64,000 nt of DNA from Frigoribacterium sp. PvP032 (GCF_017833035.1 NZ_JAFIBM010000001.1:2935762-2999761); one strand, 5' to 3'; shown: positions 41,810 to 52,561, counted from the stretch's first letter. Notes: generated by a model from the letters alone, not told the origin. A program made the numbers and translations.

Positions 41810-42502
41810 TCAGGCCGACACGTAGATGTGCTGCGCGACCTCGGTCGGCAGCTCGAGACCGTCGTCGTGCCCCTCGACGCGCACGAGCACGTAGGCGCCT
41901 GCGGAGGTGATCGTCGCGACGCCGCCGGGGAGGACCCCCGCGTCCTGCAGCTGCTGGAGCAGCTCGGGCTCGAACTGCACGGGCTCGGCGAGACGCCGCA
42001 CCGGACGGGTCACGCCCTCGGGGTTCTCGGCGAGCACCTGCACCAGGTTGACGACGCCGTCGAGGAACCGGCCGGCGGGAGAGTCGCCCAGCTCGTCGAG
42101 CCCGGGGATCGGGTTGCCGTAGGGCGACTCGGTCGGGTGGTCGAGCATCTCGAGCAGACGGCGCTCGACCTGCTCGCTCATCACGTGCTCCCACCGGCAG
42201 GCCTCGTCGTGCACGTAGGCCCAGTCGAGCCCGATCACGTCGGCGAGGAGGCGCTCGGCCAGGCGGTGCTTGCGCATGACGTGGGTCGCCTTCGAGCGGC
42301 CGTCGTGCGTGAGCTCGAGGTGGCGGTCGCCGGAGACGACGACGAGCCCGTCGCGCTCCATGCGCGCGATCGTCTGCGACACCGTCGGGCCGGAGTGCCC
42401 GAGTCGCTCGGAGATGCGGGCCCGCAGGGGCACGATGTTCTCTTCTTCGAGATCGAGGATCGTGCGCAGGTACATCTCAGTGGTGTCGACGAGATCGGTC
42501 AA
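41810..42502 (-). CDS. DtxR/IdeR family metal-dependent transcriptional regulator
   Basis: 230-residue repressor. The N-terminal winged HTH (DTTEMYLRTILDLEEENIVPLRARISERLGHSGPTVSQTIARMERDGLVVV) is followed by the dimerisation and metal domain (RKHRLAERLLADVIGLDWAYVHDEACRWEHVMSEQVERRLLEML) and a C-terminal SH3-like domain (ITSAGAYVLVRVEGHDDGLELP). The metal-site residues HDEACRWEHVMS are intact, so Fe(II) or Mn(II) should activate DNA binding. TTG start at 42500-42502 behind GGGAGG. Divergent from serC. Confidence 0.92.
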   Translation of the reverse strand: MTDLVDTTEMYLRTILDLEEENIVPLRARISERLGHSGPTVSQTIARMERDGLVVVSGDRHLELTHDGRSKATHVMRKHRLAERLLADVIGLDWAYVHDEACRWEHVMSEQVERRLLEMLDHPTESPYGNPIPGLDELGDSPAGRFLDGVVNLVQVLAENPEGVTRPVRRLAEPVQFEPELLQQLQDAGVLPGGVATITSAGAYVLVRVEGHDDGLELPTEVAQHIYVSA

Positions 42503-42577
42503 CAGGGGCCTCCCGGTGGAACGCGTGGACTACCTCGCCAGCCTACCGGCTGCTCGGGGACGCCCGTGCCGCGTCAC

Positions 42578-43702
<1,125 letters not shown>

Positions 43703-43722
43703 GCACCGCCCCCGGGCAAGGC

Positions 43723-43756
43723 AGAGGCCCCGACACCAGCAGGTGTCGGGGCCTCT
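43723..43756. terminator. Perfect 15-bp hairpin terminator between serC and the DUF3027 gene
   Basis: AGAGGCCCCGACACC and its exact reverse complement flank an AGCA loop, 20 bases past the serC stop, in a convergent gap. It can terminate both serC and the opposing transcript. Confidence 0.85.
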
Positions 43757-43818
43757 CCCGTGGCCTTCGGACCAGACGTCAGGGCCGAGCCGAGGAGGCG
43801 CGGGCCAGGCCGGTCAGG

Positions 43819-44556
43819 TCAGCGGCGTCGACGAGGCAGCGGGTCCTCGTCCTCGCCGTCCCAGTCGTCGCCGTGCGAGTCGTCGTCGGCGTCCGCCTCC
43901 GGGTCCGCGGCGGGCACGACGGGTTCGTCGGTGTCGCCCTCGTCCTCGTCTTCGTCGGAGTCGTCCTCGTCGTCGTCCAGGTCGTCGATGTCGACACCGT
44001 CGACATCGCCGCCGTGGACCGGCCGGGGGCCGTCGTCCTCGTCGGTGTCGTCGTCCTCGGTGTCGTCGTCGTCGTCCGAGTCGTCGTCCTCGTCCTCGGA
44101 GTCCTCGTCGTCGGGGTCCTCGTCGTCCTCGGAGTCCTCGTCGTCGGGGTCCGCGTCGCCCGCCTCCTGCGCCTGCATCTCGGCGAGGCGATCGGCCCAC
44201 GGCACCCAGTCGGGCGCGATCAGGGAGTGGTCGCCGGGCAGCAGCTCCACCTCGAGGACGGTGGGCTCGGAGCCCTCGACCTGGGCGACGCTGACGGTCC
44301 AGAACCAGCCGGGGTAGCCGGGCAGCAGGGTCGCGAAGCGGACGGAGACGACCCCGTCGACCTCGTCGACCGGCGGCGCCTCGGCGCCGATGGTCTCGTC
44401 CGGGGTGATCTCGAGCAGGGCGGTGCGGGCCAGCCCGGCGAAGGGCGACGTACGGGGCCCCTCGGTCGCGGCGACCTCAGGCGTGACGGCGGCGCCGGTC
44501 GTCGAGTCGGCGGCGGGCATCGAGTCGGCGTCAGGCATCGAGTCGGCGTCAGGCAT
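43819..44556 (-). CDS. DUF3027 domain-containing acidic protein
   Basis: 245 residues. The conserved domain at ~35-130 (SPFAGLARTALLEITPDETIGA, GVVSVRFATLLPGYPGWFWTVSVAQVEGSEPTVLEVELLPGDHSLIAPDWVPWADRL) matches DUF3027, usually encoded next to a cold-shock gene in actinobacteria, as here. The rest is a ~100-residue Asp/Glu run with short DNA repeats ending in LPRRRR. The N-terminus MPDADSMPDADS is a duplicated 18-bp unit. The start overlaps the cold-shock gene stop by eight bases. Function unknown. Confidence 0.87.
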   Translation of the reverse strand: MPDADSMPDADSMPAADSTTGAAVTPEVAATEGPRTSPFAGLARTALLEITPDETIGAEAPPVDEVDGVVSVRFATLLPGYPGWFWTVSVAQVEGSEPTVLEVELLPGDHSLIAPDWVPWADRLAEMQAQEAGDADPDDEDSEDDEDPDDEDSEDEDDDSDDDDDTEDDDTDEDDGPRPVHGGDVDGVDIDDLDDDEDDSDEDEDEGDTDEPVVPAADPEADADDDSHGDDWDGEDEDPLPRRRR

Positions 44557-44926
44557 CGAACTGGTCCGCGACGGTGCGCAGGAGCACGGCGAGCTTGGCG
44601 CCGTTCTGCGGGTAGCGGCCGTGGCGCAGGTCGCCGCCGGCCTGGTCGAGCACCTTGACGAGGTCCTCGACGATGACGGCCATGTCGTCGGCGCTGCGTC
44701 GGCTGCGCTTCACGAGGCTCGGCGCGGCCTCGAGGACGCGCACGGACAGCGCCTGGGCGCCCCGCTTGCCGTCGGCGATGCCGTACTCGAGGCGGGTGCC
44801 GGCCTTGACGCCGACGGTGCCGGCGGGCAGCGCCGACGCGTGCAGGAAGACCTCCTGGCCGTCATCGCTGCTGATGAAGCCGAAGCCCTTCTCGTCGTCG
44901 TAGAACTTGACCTTGCCGGTGGGCAC
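44549..44926 (-). CDS. Cold-shock-domain protein with C-terminal extension
   Basis: 125 residues. The cold-shock fold at 1-65 has RNP motifs KGFGFISSD and EVFLHASAL. A helical extension (SADDMAVIVEDLVKVLDQAGGDLRHGRYPQNGAKLAVLLRTVADQFDA) is typical of the actinobacterial type paired with DUF3027. It binds single-stranded nucleic acid; the role of the extension is unknown. GTG start at 44926 behind GAGGAGTCACATC. First gene of the two-gene operon. Confidence 0.88.
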   Translation of the reverse strand: MPTGKVKFYDDEKGFGFISSDDGQEVFLHASALPAGTVGVKAGTRLEYGIADGKRGAQALSVRVLEAAPSLVKRSRRSADDMAVIVEDLVKVLDQAGGDLRHGRYPQNGAKLAVLLRTVADQFDA

Positions 44927-45019
44927 GATGTGACTCCTCGTGGGTGGGGTGTGCGACCTGAGCTCAGGCCGCGAGGTGCGGGACCGCCCTGCCCGGCGGT
45001 CAGCCACTATCCTGTGGAG

Positions 45020-45298
45020 GTGGCAGACAAGAGCGAGCAGAACGCACCTCAGGGCGTCCATCGTACTGAACGCGTGCTGATCGTCATGATGATCACGATC
45101 GTCGGGCTCTCGATCGCGGCGTTCGTCGCGCGACTCGCGGGCCAGGTCGTCGGCGTCGACGACTACTCGGGCGGGGTGTGGCCGATGGTCACGATCCTCC
45201 CGCTCATCGGGCTGCCGCTCGCGATCCTGCTGATCATCGCGTCGGTGGTGGTCGGGATCGTCCGGCGCGGCAGGGCGAGTCGCGACACCACACGGTAG
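45020..45298 (+). CDS. Two-helix membrane protein, unknown function
   Basis: 92 residues with two membrane segments (VLIVMMITIVGLSIAAFVARLAGQVV and MVTILPLIGLPLAILLIIASVVVGIV) and basic ends. A TATCCT box (45008-45013) ends seven bases before the GTG at 45020, so the mRNA is probably leaderless; a GTG six bases earlier is an alternative. Small proteins of this plan occur upstream of the helicase-associated gene in related genomes. Divergent from the cold-shock operon. Confidence 0.72.
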   Translation: MADKSEQNAPQGVHRTERVLIVMMITIVGLSIAAFVARLAGQVVGVDDYSGGVWPMVTILPLIGLPLAILLIIASVVVGIVRRGRASRDTTR

Positions 45299-45337
45299 AC
45301 GCAGCACGGCGCTGCTCACCACCAGGAGGCCATGCCC

Positions 45338-47197
45338 ATGTCCAGTGCACTCGACCTCGCGGGCGTGCTCCGCTCCTCCGCGCCCGACGACCTCGTCCGG
45401 CTGCTGTCCTCACGGCTGCTCCGCGCCTCCTCGGTGAACGACGCCTTCGACCTCGCCGACACCCTGCTCGACCCCTCGTCGGTGCGCGACGCGCTGACCC
45501 ACCTCGACCGCACCGAGCTGCTCGTGCTGCACGCCGCCCGCACGCCGGGCGACCTCGACGCCCTCGTCGGGCGAGTCGACGCCGTCTTCGACATCGGCCG
45601 TGGCGCCGTCGCCGTCGCCGTCGACCACCTCGTCGAGCTGTTCCTCGTCGTGCGCCAGGGCGAGGGGGCGGCCGCGAGCGTCAGCACCCTCGACGGCGTG
45701 GGCGACCGCCTCGACGACGACCCTGCCCTCTCGCCCGACAGGCTGGGCGCTGAGCACCCTCCCGTGGTGCTCGAGGCCGTGGCCGACGTCGACCGCGACG
45801 CCACCGACGCCCGCTCGGCCGAGCGGCTGTACGCCGTCGTGATCGAGGTCGCCGAGATCCTCCGGGCGCTCGACAGCTCCCCGGCCCGCGAGCTGGCCAA
45901 GGGCGGGCTCGCCCTGCCCGAGGTGCGACGCCTGGCCGAGGCCGCCCGTCTCGACGTCGACGACGTCCCGACCGTCGTGGCCATCGCCTCCCGCGCCGGC
46001 CTCGCCGCCGCCGGCCCCGACGGCGTCGCCAGCACGCAGGAGGCGGCGGCCTGGCTCGCCTCCTCGTGGCCCGACCGCTGGGAGTCGCTGACCCGCGCGT
46101 GGCTGGCCTCGCTGCCCGCCGAGATCCTCGCGGTGCTGCACGAGCGCGTCGAGACCTCGTGGGGCGAGCCGCTCTCCGAGTACGCCCGCTGGGCCTACCC
46201 GGCCGGCGACGCCTGGATCCCCGAGCGGCTCGCGGTCTTCGCCAGGGCAGCAGAGCTGCTGGGGCTGACGAGCGGCCAGGCGCCGACGCGGGCGGCGATC
46301 TCGCTGCTGCGCGAGGGCCCTGAGGCGGCGAGGGCCCGCGTGGCCGACCTGCTGCCCGACGCCATCGAGCAGGTCTACCTGCAGCACGACCTCACCGTGG
46401 TCGCCCCCGGCCCGCTGGCCCCGGGGCTGGACGCCCGCCTCCGCGTCATCGCCGACGTCGAGAGCGCCGGGCTCGCCGCCACCTACCGCATCACCGAGGG
46501 CGGCATCCAGCGCGCGCTCACCGCCGGCGAGACGGCCGACAGCCTGCGGTCGTTCCTCGAGGGCATCAGCCTGACCGGCGTCCCGCAGCCGCTCGACTAC
46601 CTCCTCCAGCAGTCGGCCGAGCGCCACGGCCGGTACCGGGTCGAGCGCGTGGTGGGCAGCGCCGACCTGCCGGCCGGAGCGGTCACGGTCGTCAGCTCCG
46701 ACGAGCGGGCGAGCGTCGACACGCTCGAGGTCGACCACGCCCTGGCGCCGCTGGCGCTGCAGCGGGTCGACGCGCAGCGCGTCGCGACGACCTTCGACCG
46801 CGACACCGTCTTCTGGGCGCTGAGCGACGAGCGCTACCCCGTCGTCGTGGTCGACGACGGCGGCGAGGCGACTCCCCCGGCGCGACGGCGCCTGCACCGT
46901 CCCACGCCCGTCCCGCCGCGAGACGCCGTGCGCGACATGGTCGAGCGGCTCTCGGCCGGCAGCGAGGCCAGCAGCGAGACGACCGACCGGGCCTGGATCA
47001 CGCGCCAGCTCGACGCCGCGGTCAAGGGCCGCCTGACGGTCACCATCGCGATCGCGATGCCGGACGGCAGCACGAGCCACCTCCTGATGGAGCCGACCGG
47101 GGTCGGCGGCGGTCGCGTGCGCGGCCGCGACAAGAAGTCCGACGTCGAGCGGACGCTGCCGCTGTCGCACGTCGTGTCGGTGTCGAGCTCGGACTGA
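45338..47197 (+). CDS. Helicase-associated domain-containing protein
   Basis: 619-residue protein of the actinobacterial helicase-C-like family encoded beside XPB. The N-terminal half is helical with repeated winged-helix-like segments (LLHAARTPGDLDALVGRVDAV; LALPEVRRLAEAARLDVDDVPTVVAIA); the C-terminal half has the conserved VYLQHDLTVVAPGPLAPGLDARLRVIADVESAGLAATYRITEGGIQRAL. It probably partners the XPB helicase in DNA repair or transcription. The second ATG (45338) is chosen because AGGAGG is eight bases upstream; the first ATG would be two bases from it. Confidence 0.88.
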   Translation: MSSALDLAGVLRSSAPDDLVRLLSSRLLRASSVNDAFDLADTLLDPSSVRDALTHLDRTELLVLHAARTPGDLDALVGRVDAVFDIGRGAVAVAVDHLVELFLVVRQGEGAAASVSTLDGVGDRLDDDPALSPDRLGAEHPPVVLEAVADVDRDATDARSAERLYAVVIEVAEILRALDSSPARELAKGGLALPEVRRLAEAARLDVDDVPTVVAIASRAGLAAAGPDGVASTQEAAAWLASSWPDRWESLTRAWLASLPAEILAVLHERVETSWGEPLSEYARWAYPAGDAWIPERLAVFARAAELLGLTSGQAPTRAAISLLREGPEAARARVADLLPDAIEQVYLQHDLTVVAPGPLAPGLDARLRVIADVESAGLAATYRITEGGIQRALTAGETADSLRSFLEGISLTGVPQPLDYLLQQSAERHGRYRVERVVGSADLPAGAVTVVSSDERASVDTLEVDHALAPLALQRVDAQRVATTFDRDTVFWALSDERYPVVVVDDGGEATPPARRRLHRPTPVPPRDAVRDMVERLSAGSEASSETTDRAWITRQLDAAVKGRLTVTIAIAMPDGSTSHLLMEPTGVGGGRVRGRDKKSDVERTLPLSHVVSVSSSD

Positions 47198-47241
47198 CGA
47201 CCAGGGGCCGCCCCCAGGCAGCGCGCCTAGACTCGACCCTC

Positions 47242-48876
47242 ATGACCGGCCCCCTGATCGTGCAGAGCGACCGCACCGTCCTGCTCGAGGTGGCGCACCC
47301 TCAGGCTGAGGACGCGCGCCACGACCTGAGCGTGTTCGCCGAGCTCGAGCGAGCCCCCGAGCACGTGCACACGTACCGCATCACGCGCCTCGGCCTCTGG
47401 AACGCGCGCGCCGCGGGCCACACCGCCGACGACATGCTCGGCACGCTCGAGAAGTACAGCAAGTTCCCCGTGCCGCAGAGCGTCACGGTCGACGTGGCCG
47501 AGACGGTCGCGCGCTACGGCCGCATCGTGATCGAGCGCGACGGCGACACGCTCGTGCTGCGCGGCACCGACGACGCGGTGCTCCGCGAGGTCACGCGCGT
47601 CAAGAAGATCGGCGAGCTGCTCGGAGTCCGCCGCAGCGACACGGTGTGGGAGCTGCTGCCCTGGGCGCGCGGCGAGATCAAGCAGCAGCTGGTCAAGCTC
47701 GGCTGGCCCGCAGAGGACCACGCCGGCTACACGCCCGGCACCCCGCACGCGATCGAGCTCGACCAGACCGACTGGCAGCTGCGCGGCTACCAGCAGCAGG
47801 CGATCGACGAGTTCTTCTCGGGCGGCTCGGGCGTCGTGGTGCTGCCCTGCGGCGCCGGCAAGACCCTCGTGGGCGCCGGGGCGATGGCCGCCGCCGGCAC
47901 GACCACCCTCATCCTCGTCACGAACACGGTCAGCGCACGGCAGTGGCGCGACGAGCTCCTCAAGCGCACCTCCCTGACGGAGGACGAGATCGGTGAGTAC
48001 TCCGGCTCCGTGAAGGAGGTCAAGCCGGTGACGATCGCGACCTACCAGATCCTCACCGCGCGCCGTGCGGGCAAGTACACGCACCTCTCGCTGCTGGACG
48101 CCCTCGACTGGGGCCTCGTCGTCTACGACGAGGTGCACCTCCTGCCGGCCCCGGTCTTCAAGCTGACGGCCGAGCTGCAGGCGCGCCGCCGCCTCGGCCT
48201 CACCGCGACCCTCGTGCGCGAGGACGGCCGTGAGGGCGACGTGTTCAGCCTGATCGGCCCCAAGCGCTTCGACGCCCCCTGGAAGGAGATCGAGGCGCAG
48301 GGCTACATCTCGCCCGCGAGCTGCTTCGAGGTCCGCGTCGACCTGCCCCAGCAGGATCGGCTCGAGTACGCGGCCGCCCCCGACGACGAGCGCTACCGCC
48401 TCGCCGCCACCGCACCCGCCAAGCTCGACGTGGTCAAGCACCTGGTCGCACGGCACGAGGGCGAGCAGATCCTCGTGATCGGCCAGTACCTCGACCAGCT
48501 CGACCAGCTCGCCGAGGTGCTCGACGCCCCGACGCTGACGGGCGCGACGCCGATCGACGAGCGCGAGCGCCTGTTCCAGGCCTTCCGCACCGGCGAGATC
48601 AAGGTGCTGGTCGTCTCGAAGGTGGCCAACTTCTCGGTCGACCTGCCGGAGGCGACGGTCGCGGTCCAGGTCAGCGGCTCGTTCGGCTCACGGCAAGAAG
48701 AGGCGCAGCGGCTCGGACGTCTGCTGCGGCCGAAGAAGTCGGGCCTGCCCGCGTCGTTCTACACGCTCGTGAGCCGCGACACGGTCGACCAGGACTTCGC
48801 GCAGAACCGCCAGCGGTTCCTCGCCGAGCAGGGCTACAGCTACACGATCCTCGACTCCCCGGTGCTGGCCGCGTGA
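47242..48876 (+). CDS. XPB-type DNA repair helicase
   Basis: 544-residue superfamily 2 3'-5' helicase. An N-terminal damage-recognition-like domain is followed by Q-like WQLRGYQQQAIDEF, Walker A LPCGAGKTLVG, DEVH in VVYDEVHLLPAPVFK, GLTATLVREDGREGDVF, the RED motif region, SKVANFSVDLPEA, and motif VI GSRQEEAQRLGRLLRPK. These match bacterial XPB proteins of nucleotide-excision repair. A TAGACT box (47228-47233) lies eight bases before the ATG, so the mRNA may be leaderless. The stop overlaps the next GTG. Confidence 0.94.
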   Translation: MTGPLIVQSDRTVLLEVAHPQAEDARHDLSVFAELERAPEHVHTYRITRLGLWNARAAGHTADDMLGTLEKYSKFPVPQSVTVDVAETVARYGRIVIERDGDTLVLRGTDDAVLREVTRVKKIGELLGVRRSDTVWELLPWARGEIKQQLVKLGWPAEDHAGYTPGTPHAIELDQTDWQLRGYQQQAIDEFFSGGSGVVVLPCGAGKTLVGAGAMAAAGTTTLILVTNTVSARQWRDELLKRTSLTEDEIGEYSGSVKEVKPVTIATYQILTARRAGKYTHLSLLDALDWGLVVYDEVHLLPAPVFKLTAELQARRRLGLTATLVREDGREGDVFSLIGPKRFDAPWKEIEAQGYISPASCFEVRVDLPQQDRLEYAAAPDDERYRLAATAPAKLDVVKHLVARHEGEQILVIGQYLDQLDQLAEVLDAPTLTGATPIDERERLFQAFRTGEIKVLVVSKVANFSVDLPEATVAVQVSGSFGSRQEEAQRLGRLLRPKKSGLPASFYTLVSRDTVDQDFAQNRQRFLAEQGYSYTILDSPVLAA

Positions 48877-49442
48877 GCGGGTCCGACCTGGGGCCCGGCG
48901 ACGTCCCCCTCGGCGACGACGAGCTCTGGCGCGACGGCCTGCGCCGCGTGTTCCTGGCCGACCAGTCGCCGTGGGCGGCCTTCGGGCCGTTGGTCGCCTC
49001 CCTCGACCACGAAGCCGTCGAGTACACGGGACAGCGCTCGCGCACCGCTCCGTGGGACGACACGGTCGTGGTCTCGGTCGAGCGCACCTACGAGGTGCAG
49101 GGCGGGCTGCACGCCGGCGCCAGCCTGAGCGTCGTCACCTGGACGCGTGACCCCGAGGTCCTCGAGCGCAGCGACCTGCTCGCGGGCTCCCCCGTCGTCG
49201 ACCACCTCTACGCCGGCCTCAGCGCGCTCGGCGAGCTGGACGACGCCGAGGAGGCGCGGGTCGTCACCGCGCCGGTCGAGCGGTTCCCGGGATGGGAGAT
49301 CGCCCGCGCCTCCGGCTACACGGCCGTGCTCGAGCAGCGCGACGGCGTCGCCTTCACGCTGGCCGTGCCGGACGAGCTGCTCGAGCTCACGACGCGCATC
49401 GCTCTCGTGCCCAACACCGAGTGGGGCGACCCGGTCCACTGA
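48873..49442 (+). CDS. Conserved hypothetical protein downstream of XPB helicase
   Basis: 189-residue soluble protein. GTG start overlapping the XPB stop (GTGA). It contains strands such as EAVEYTGQRSRTAPWDDTVVVSVERTYEV and SLSVVTWTRDPEVLERSDLLAGSPVVDHLYAGLSALGELDDAEEARVVTAPVERFPGWEIARASGYTAVLEQRDGVAFTLAVPDELLEL. No family is recognised; the operon position suggests a part in the helicase module. The stop codon begins the 11-bp repeat array at 49439. Confidence 0.72.
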   Translation: MSGSDLGPGDVPLGDDELWRDGLRRVFLADQSPWAAFGPLVASLDHEAVEYTGQRSRTAPWDDTVVVSVERTYEVQGGLHAGASLSVVTWTRDPEVLERSDLLAGSPVVDHLYAGLSALGELDDAEEARVVTAPVERFPGWEIARASGYTAVLEQRDGVAFTLAVPDELLELTTRIALVPNTEWGDPVH

Positions 49443-49493
49443 CGGCCTTCTGACGGGCCACTGACGGGTCGCTGACGGGTCACTGACGGCCTG
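49439..49493. promoter_or_regulatory. Five 11-bp direct repeats upstream of the response regulator
   Basis: CTGACGG starts at 49439, 49450, 49461, 49472 and 49483, an exact 11-bp spacing, with units CTGACGGCCTT, CTGACGGGCCA, CTGACGGGTCG, CTGACGGGTCA and CTGACGGCCTG. Direct repeats once per helical turn are how OmpR/PhoB-type regulators bind, and an OmpR-type gene follows 74 bp downstream, so autoregulation is plausible. The first unit contains the preceding stop codon, so replication slippage is an alternative origin. Confidence 0.55.
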
Positions 49494-49566
49494 CACGCTG
49501 CTGGCGTGCGGCGCACGTACTCACGACTCACAGGGAACACCGAGGGCGCGGACAGATACTGGGGCC

Positions 49567-50259
<693 letters not shown>

Positions 50260-50271
50260 CGCGGAACGACC

Positions 50272-50313
50272 ACCGGTGGCGCCGGGGGGCCTCGGCTCCC
50301 AGGCGCCACCGGT
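50272..50313 (+). promoter_or_regulatory. 12-bp perfect inverted repeat between regulator and kinase genes
   Basis: ACCGGTGGCGCC (50272-50283) and GGCGCCACCGGT (50302-50313) can form a strong hairpin 12 bases past the regulator stop. Its right arm runs into TATCTT (50313-50318), a -10 box nine bases before the kinase ATG. It may partly terminate the regulator mRNA while the kinase is made from its own leaderless transcript. Confidence 0.6.
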
Positions 50314-50326
50314 ATCTTCGCTTCTC

Positions 50327-52075
50327 ATGCACGAACGCCTGTCGCAGTGGTGGAACGAGATCTCCATCCGCACCAAGATCACCGGGATCACGGTCACCTT
50401 GGTGACCCTCGGCCTGCTGGTGGCGGGTCTCGGCACCATGACGGTCCTCAGCACGTACCTCTACGGCCAGGTCGACCTGTCGCTCAAGTCGGCGGCCGAG
50501 AGCTTCACGGCCGCGTCGCCCAGCGCGACGAACGCCCAGTCGTGCACCGTGACCTTCGGCGCGACGAGCAGCAGCTTCGTCGCCCTCTTCCGTGAGGACG
50601 GCACGCGGATCTGCGACAACGCCGACGAGCTGCAGGGCGGCACGGGGCCCGACCTCTCGGCCGTCGACCTGCCGAAGGCGGGCAGCACCGCCGAGCCGAT
50701 GAGCGTGTACAACTCCGACCACGACCAACAGTGGCGCATCTACGCCTTCGACAAGACGCTGACGCAGCGCGACCAGACGACCGGCGTCGTCGAGCAGATC
50801 GACGCCACGATCGTCACCGGCACCAACCTGGCCAGCACCAACGCCGTCATCGGGCGCTTCAGCGGCATCTTCCTGGGTTTCGGCGTCTCGGTCATCGTGC
50901 TCGGCGCCGCCCTCACCCGCCTGCTCGTGACGTCGACCTTCTCCCCGCTGCGCGACGTGGAGGCCACCGCGGCCCGCTTCGCCGACGGCGACTTCAGCCA
51001 GCGACTCGACTCGACGACGCCCAACACCGAGGTCGGCAGGCTGAACCGCTCGCTCAACACGATGCTCAGCCGCATCGACTCGGCCTTCGACGACCGTTCG
51101 CGCACCATCGACCAGATGCGGCGATTCGTCGGCGATGCCAGCCACGAGCTCCGCACCCCGCTCGTCAGCCTCCGCGGCTACGCCGAGCTCTACCGGATGG
51201 GCGCCCTGACGAAGCCGGAGGACGTCGCCCAGGCGATGGACCGCATCGAGAAGGAGGCGATCCGGATGGGCGTCCTCGTCCAGGACCTGCTCGCCCTGGC
51301 ACGTCTCGACGAGTCCAAGCCCCTCGAGCTCGGCCCGGTCGACCTGGTCGCCATCGCCCGCGACTCCGCCCTCGACACGATGGCGTCCAACCCGGACCGG
51401 GACATCGCGGTGGTCGTGCACGACCCGGTCGTCAACGCGGACGCCGACGAGGTGACGGTCGCCGTCCCGCCCGCCTCGCCGGACGACGCCGCGGCCGTGC
51501 AGGCCGGATCGACGGGAGCGATCTCGTTCGCCGGAGCGACCCTCGCGCGCCTCCGTGGGCTCAGGGCTCGCGCGGTTCGAGCGGGCGAGACCGTGGGCGA
51601 CGAGCAGTCGGGCGACCCGGCAGGTCACGGCCCGCAGGCGCCGGCCGTGGTGCTCGGCGAAGAGAACAAACTGCGTCAGGTCATCACCAACCTGATGGGC
51701 AACGCGATGCGCTTCACCGAGCACGACAGCCCGATCGAGCTCGCGGTGCAGTCCGACCCCGGCCGTGGGGTCGCGACGATCGACATCGTCGACCACGGCG
51801 AGGGCATCCCGCCCCAGATCCGGGAGAAGATCTTCCAGCGCTTCTGGCGAGCAGACTCGTCACGGACCCGCGACACCGGCGGCTCGGGCCTCGGCCTGGC
51901 GATCGTCTCCGGAATCGTGTCGGCGCACGGCGGCAGCGTGGACGTCTTCGACACCCCAGGAGGCGGTGCTACCTTCCGTGTCGCCCTGCCGCTCTTCCCG
52001 GACGTCGGCGGCGCCGGGGTCGCTGCGGGCGCTGGTGCTGGCGCCGAGCAGGCGCCCGCGACGCCCGCCTCCTAG
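50327..52075 (+). CDS. Sensor histidine kinase
   Basis: 582-residue membrane kinase, partner of the upstream regulator. Two membrane segments (ITVTLVTLGLLVAGLGTMTVL ~20-40 and FSGIFLGFGVSVIVLGAALTRLL ~180-205) flank a ~140-residue extracytoplasmic sensor. HAMP follows, then phospho-acceptor His in VGDASHELRTPLVSLRGY, and the catalytic domain: N-box LRQVITNLMGNAMRF, DHGEGIPPQ, FQRFWRADSS, GGSGLGLAIV. A ~110-residue Ala/Asp-rich insertion lies between the phosphotransfer helices and the N-box. A TATCTT box just upstream suggests a leaderless mRNA. Confidence 0.94.
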   Translation: MHERLSQWWNEISIRTKITGITVTLVTLGLLVAGLGTMTVLSTYLYGQVDLSLKSAAESFTAASPSATNAQSCTVTFGATSSSFVALFREDGTRICDNADELQGGTGPDLSAVDLPKAGSTAEPMSVYNSDHDQQWRIYAFDKTLTQRDQTTGVVEQIDATIVTGTNLASTNAVIGRFSGIFLGFGVSVIVLGAALTRLLVTSTFSPLRDVEATAARFADGDFSQRLDSTTPNTEVGRLNRSLNTMLSRIDSAFDDRSRTIDQMRRFVGDASHELRTPLVSLRGYAELYRMGALTKPEDVAQAMDRIEKEAIRMGVLVQDLLALARLDESKPLELGPVDLVAIARDSALDTMASNPDRDIAVVVHDPVVNADADEVTVAVPPASPDDAAAVQAGSTGAISFAGATLARLRGLRARAVRAGETVGDEQSGDPAGHGPQAPAVVLGEENKLRQVITNLMGNAMRFTEHDSPIELAVQSDPGRGVATIDIVDHGEGIPPQIREKIFQRFWRADSSRTRDTGGSGLGLAIVSGIVSAHGGSVDVFDTPGGGATFRVALPLFPDVGGAGVAAGAGAGAEQAPATPAS

Positions 52076-52098
52076 TACCCCAGGCTCTCCACCCGTGA

Positions 52099-52172
52099 TC
52101 CGAGAGTGATCTGCGTCGCCGAGGCCGCAGTGCCCAGTCGCCGAGGCGCGCGCCGCCCGGATCACTCTCGCC
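52099..52172. repeat. GATCACTCTC inverted-repeat element, copy 3
   Basis: Ends TCCGAGAGTGATCTG and CGGATCACTCTCGCC are inverted copies, 74 bp overall. It lies in the 569-bp convergent gap 52076-52644, which holds this element, a second copy (52237), an ATGCCGACC element (52333) and the groL terminator. No gene is visible there. Confidence 0.65.
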
Positions 52173-52236
52173 TTGCGACCCCAGGCCCCTGAGAAGGTGC
52201 GGCGCAGCCGCGGCCCCTCCCCGCTCACGCGCCCCA

Positions 52237-52324
52237 CCCGTAATTCGCGCGCGACCCGCCCTTCGGGCGCCGCGCCTCCTGGACGGAGACCGAGTCCGCA
52301 CGCGGATCACTCTCGAATTACGGG
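52237..52324. repeat. GATCACTCTC inverted-repeat element, copy 4
   Basis: An 88-bp element with ends CCCGTAATTCG and CGAATTACGGG as a perfect 11-base inverted repeat and CGCGGATCACTCTC just inside the right end. The interior contains an AGGAGGCGCG motif (minus orientation, 52271-52280). Confidence 0.68.
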
Positions 52325-52332
52325 GTCTGCGC

Positions 52333-52528
52333 ACATGCCGACCGGCGAGCCTCCTGTAGCGGAGAATCCGGGTACAGCAGGGCCCACGCGCACGCAGCGG
52401 TCGGGTTCTGCTGCGCGCCGCACGAACGTGCGGCCCGCGGCACCGCGCAAGCCGACCTGCGCGCACGCAACAACGGATTTTCCCGCTGTTGCGAGGCGTG
52501 AAGACACCGCGTGGTCGGCATTTGCGGA
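52333..52528. repeat. ATGCCGACC inverted-repeat element, copy 2
   Basis: The left end CATGCCGACCGGCGAG and right end GGTCGGCATTTGCGG match the arms of the 80-bp element at 17969-18048, but ~165 bp separate them here. A nested imperfect stem pairs AGCGGAGAATCCG with CGGATTTTCCCGCT inside. Confidence 0.6.
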
Positions 52529-52561
52529 AGAACACCCACGCGCACGCGCGTGGGAACGCCG

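Noticed and set aside
43819..44150. Low-complexity GTCGTCGTCC repeats as a repeat array
   Set aside because: They code the Asp/Glu-rich tail of the DUF3027 protein and fit its family.
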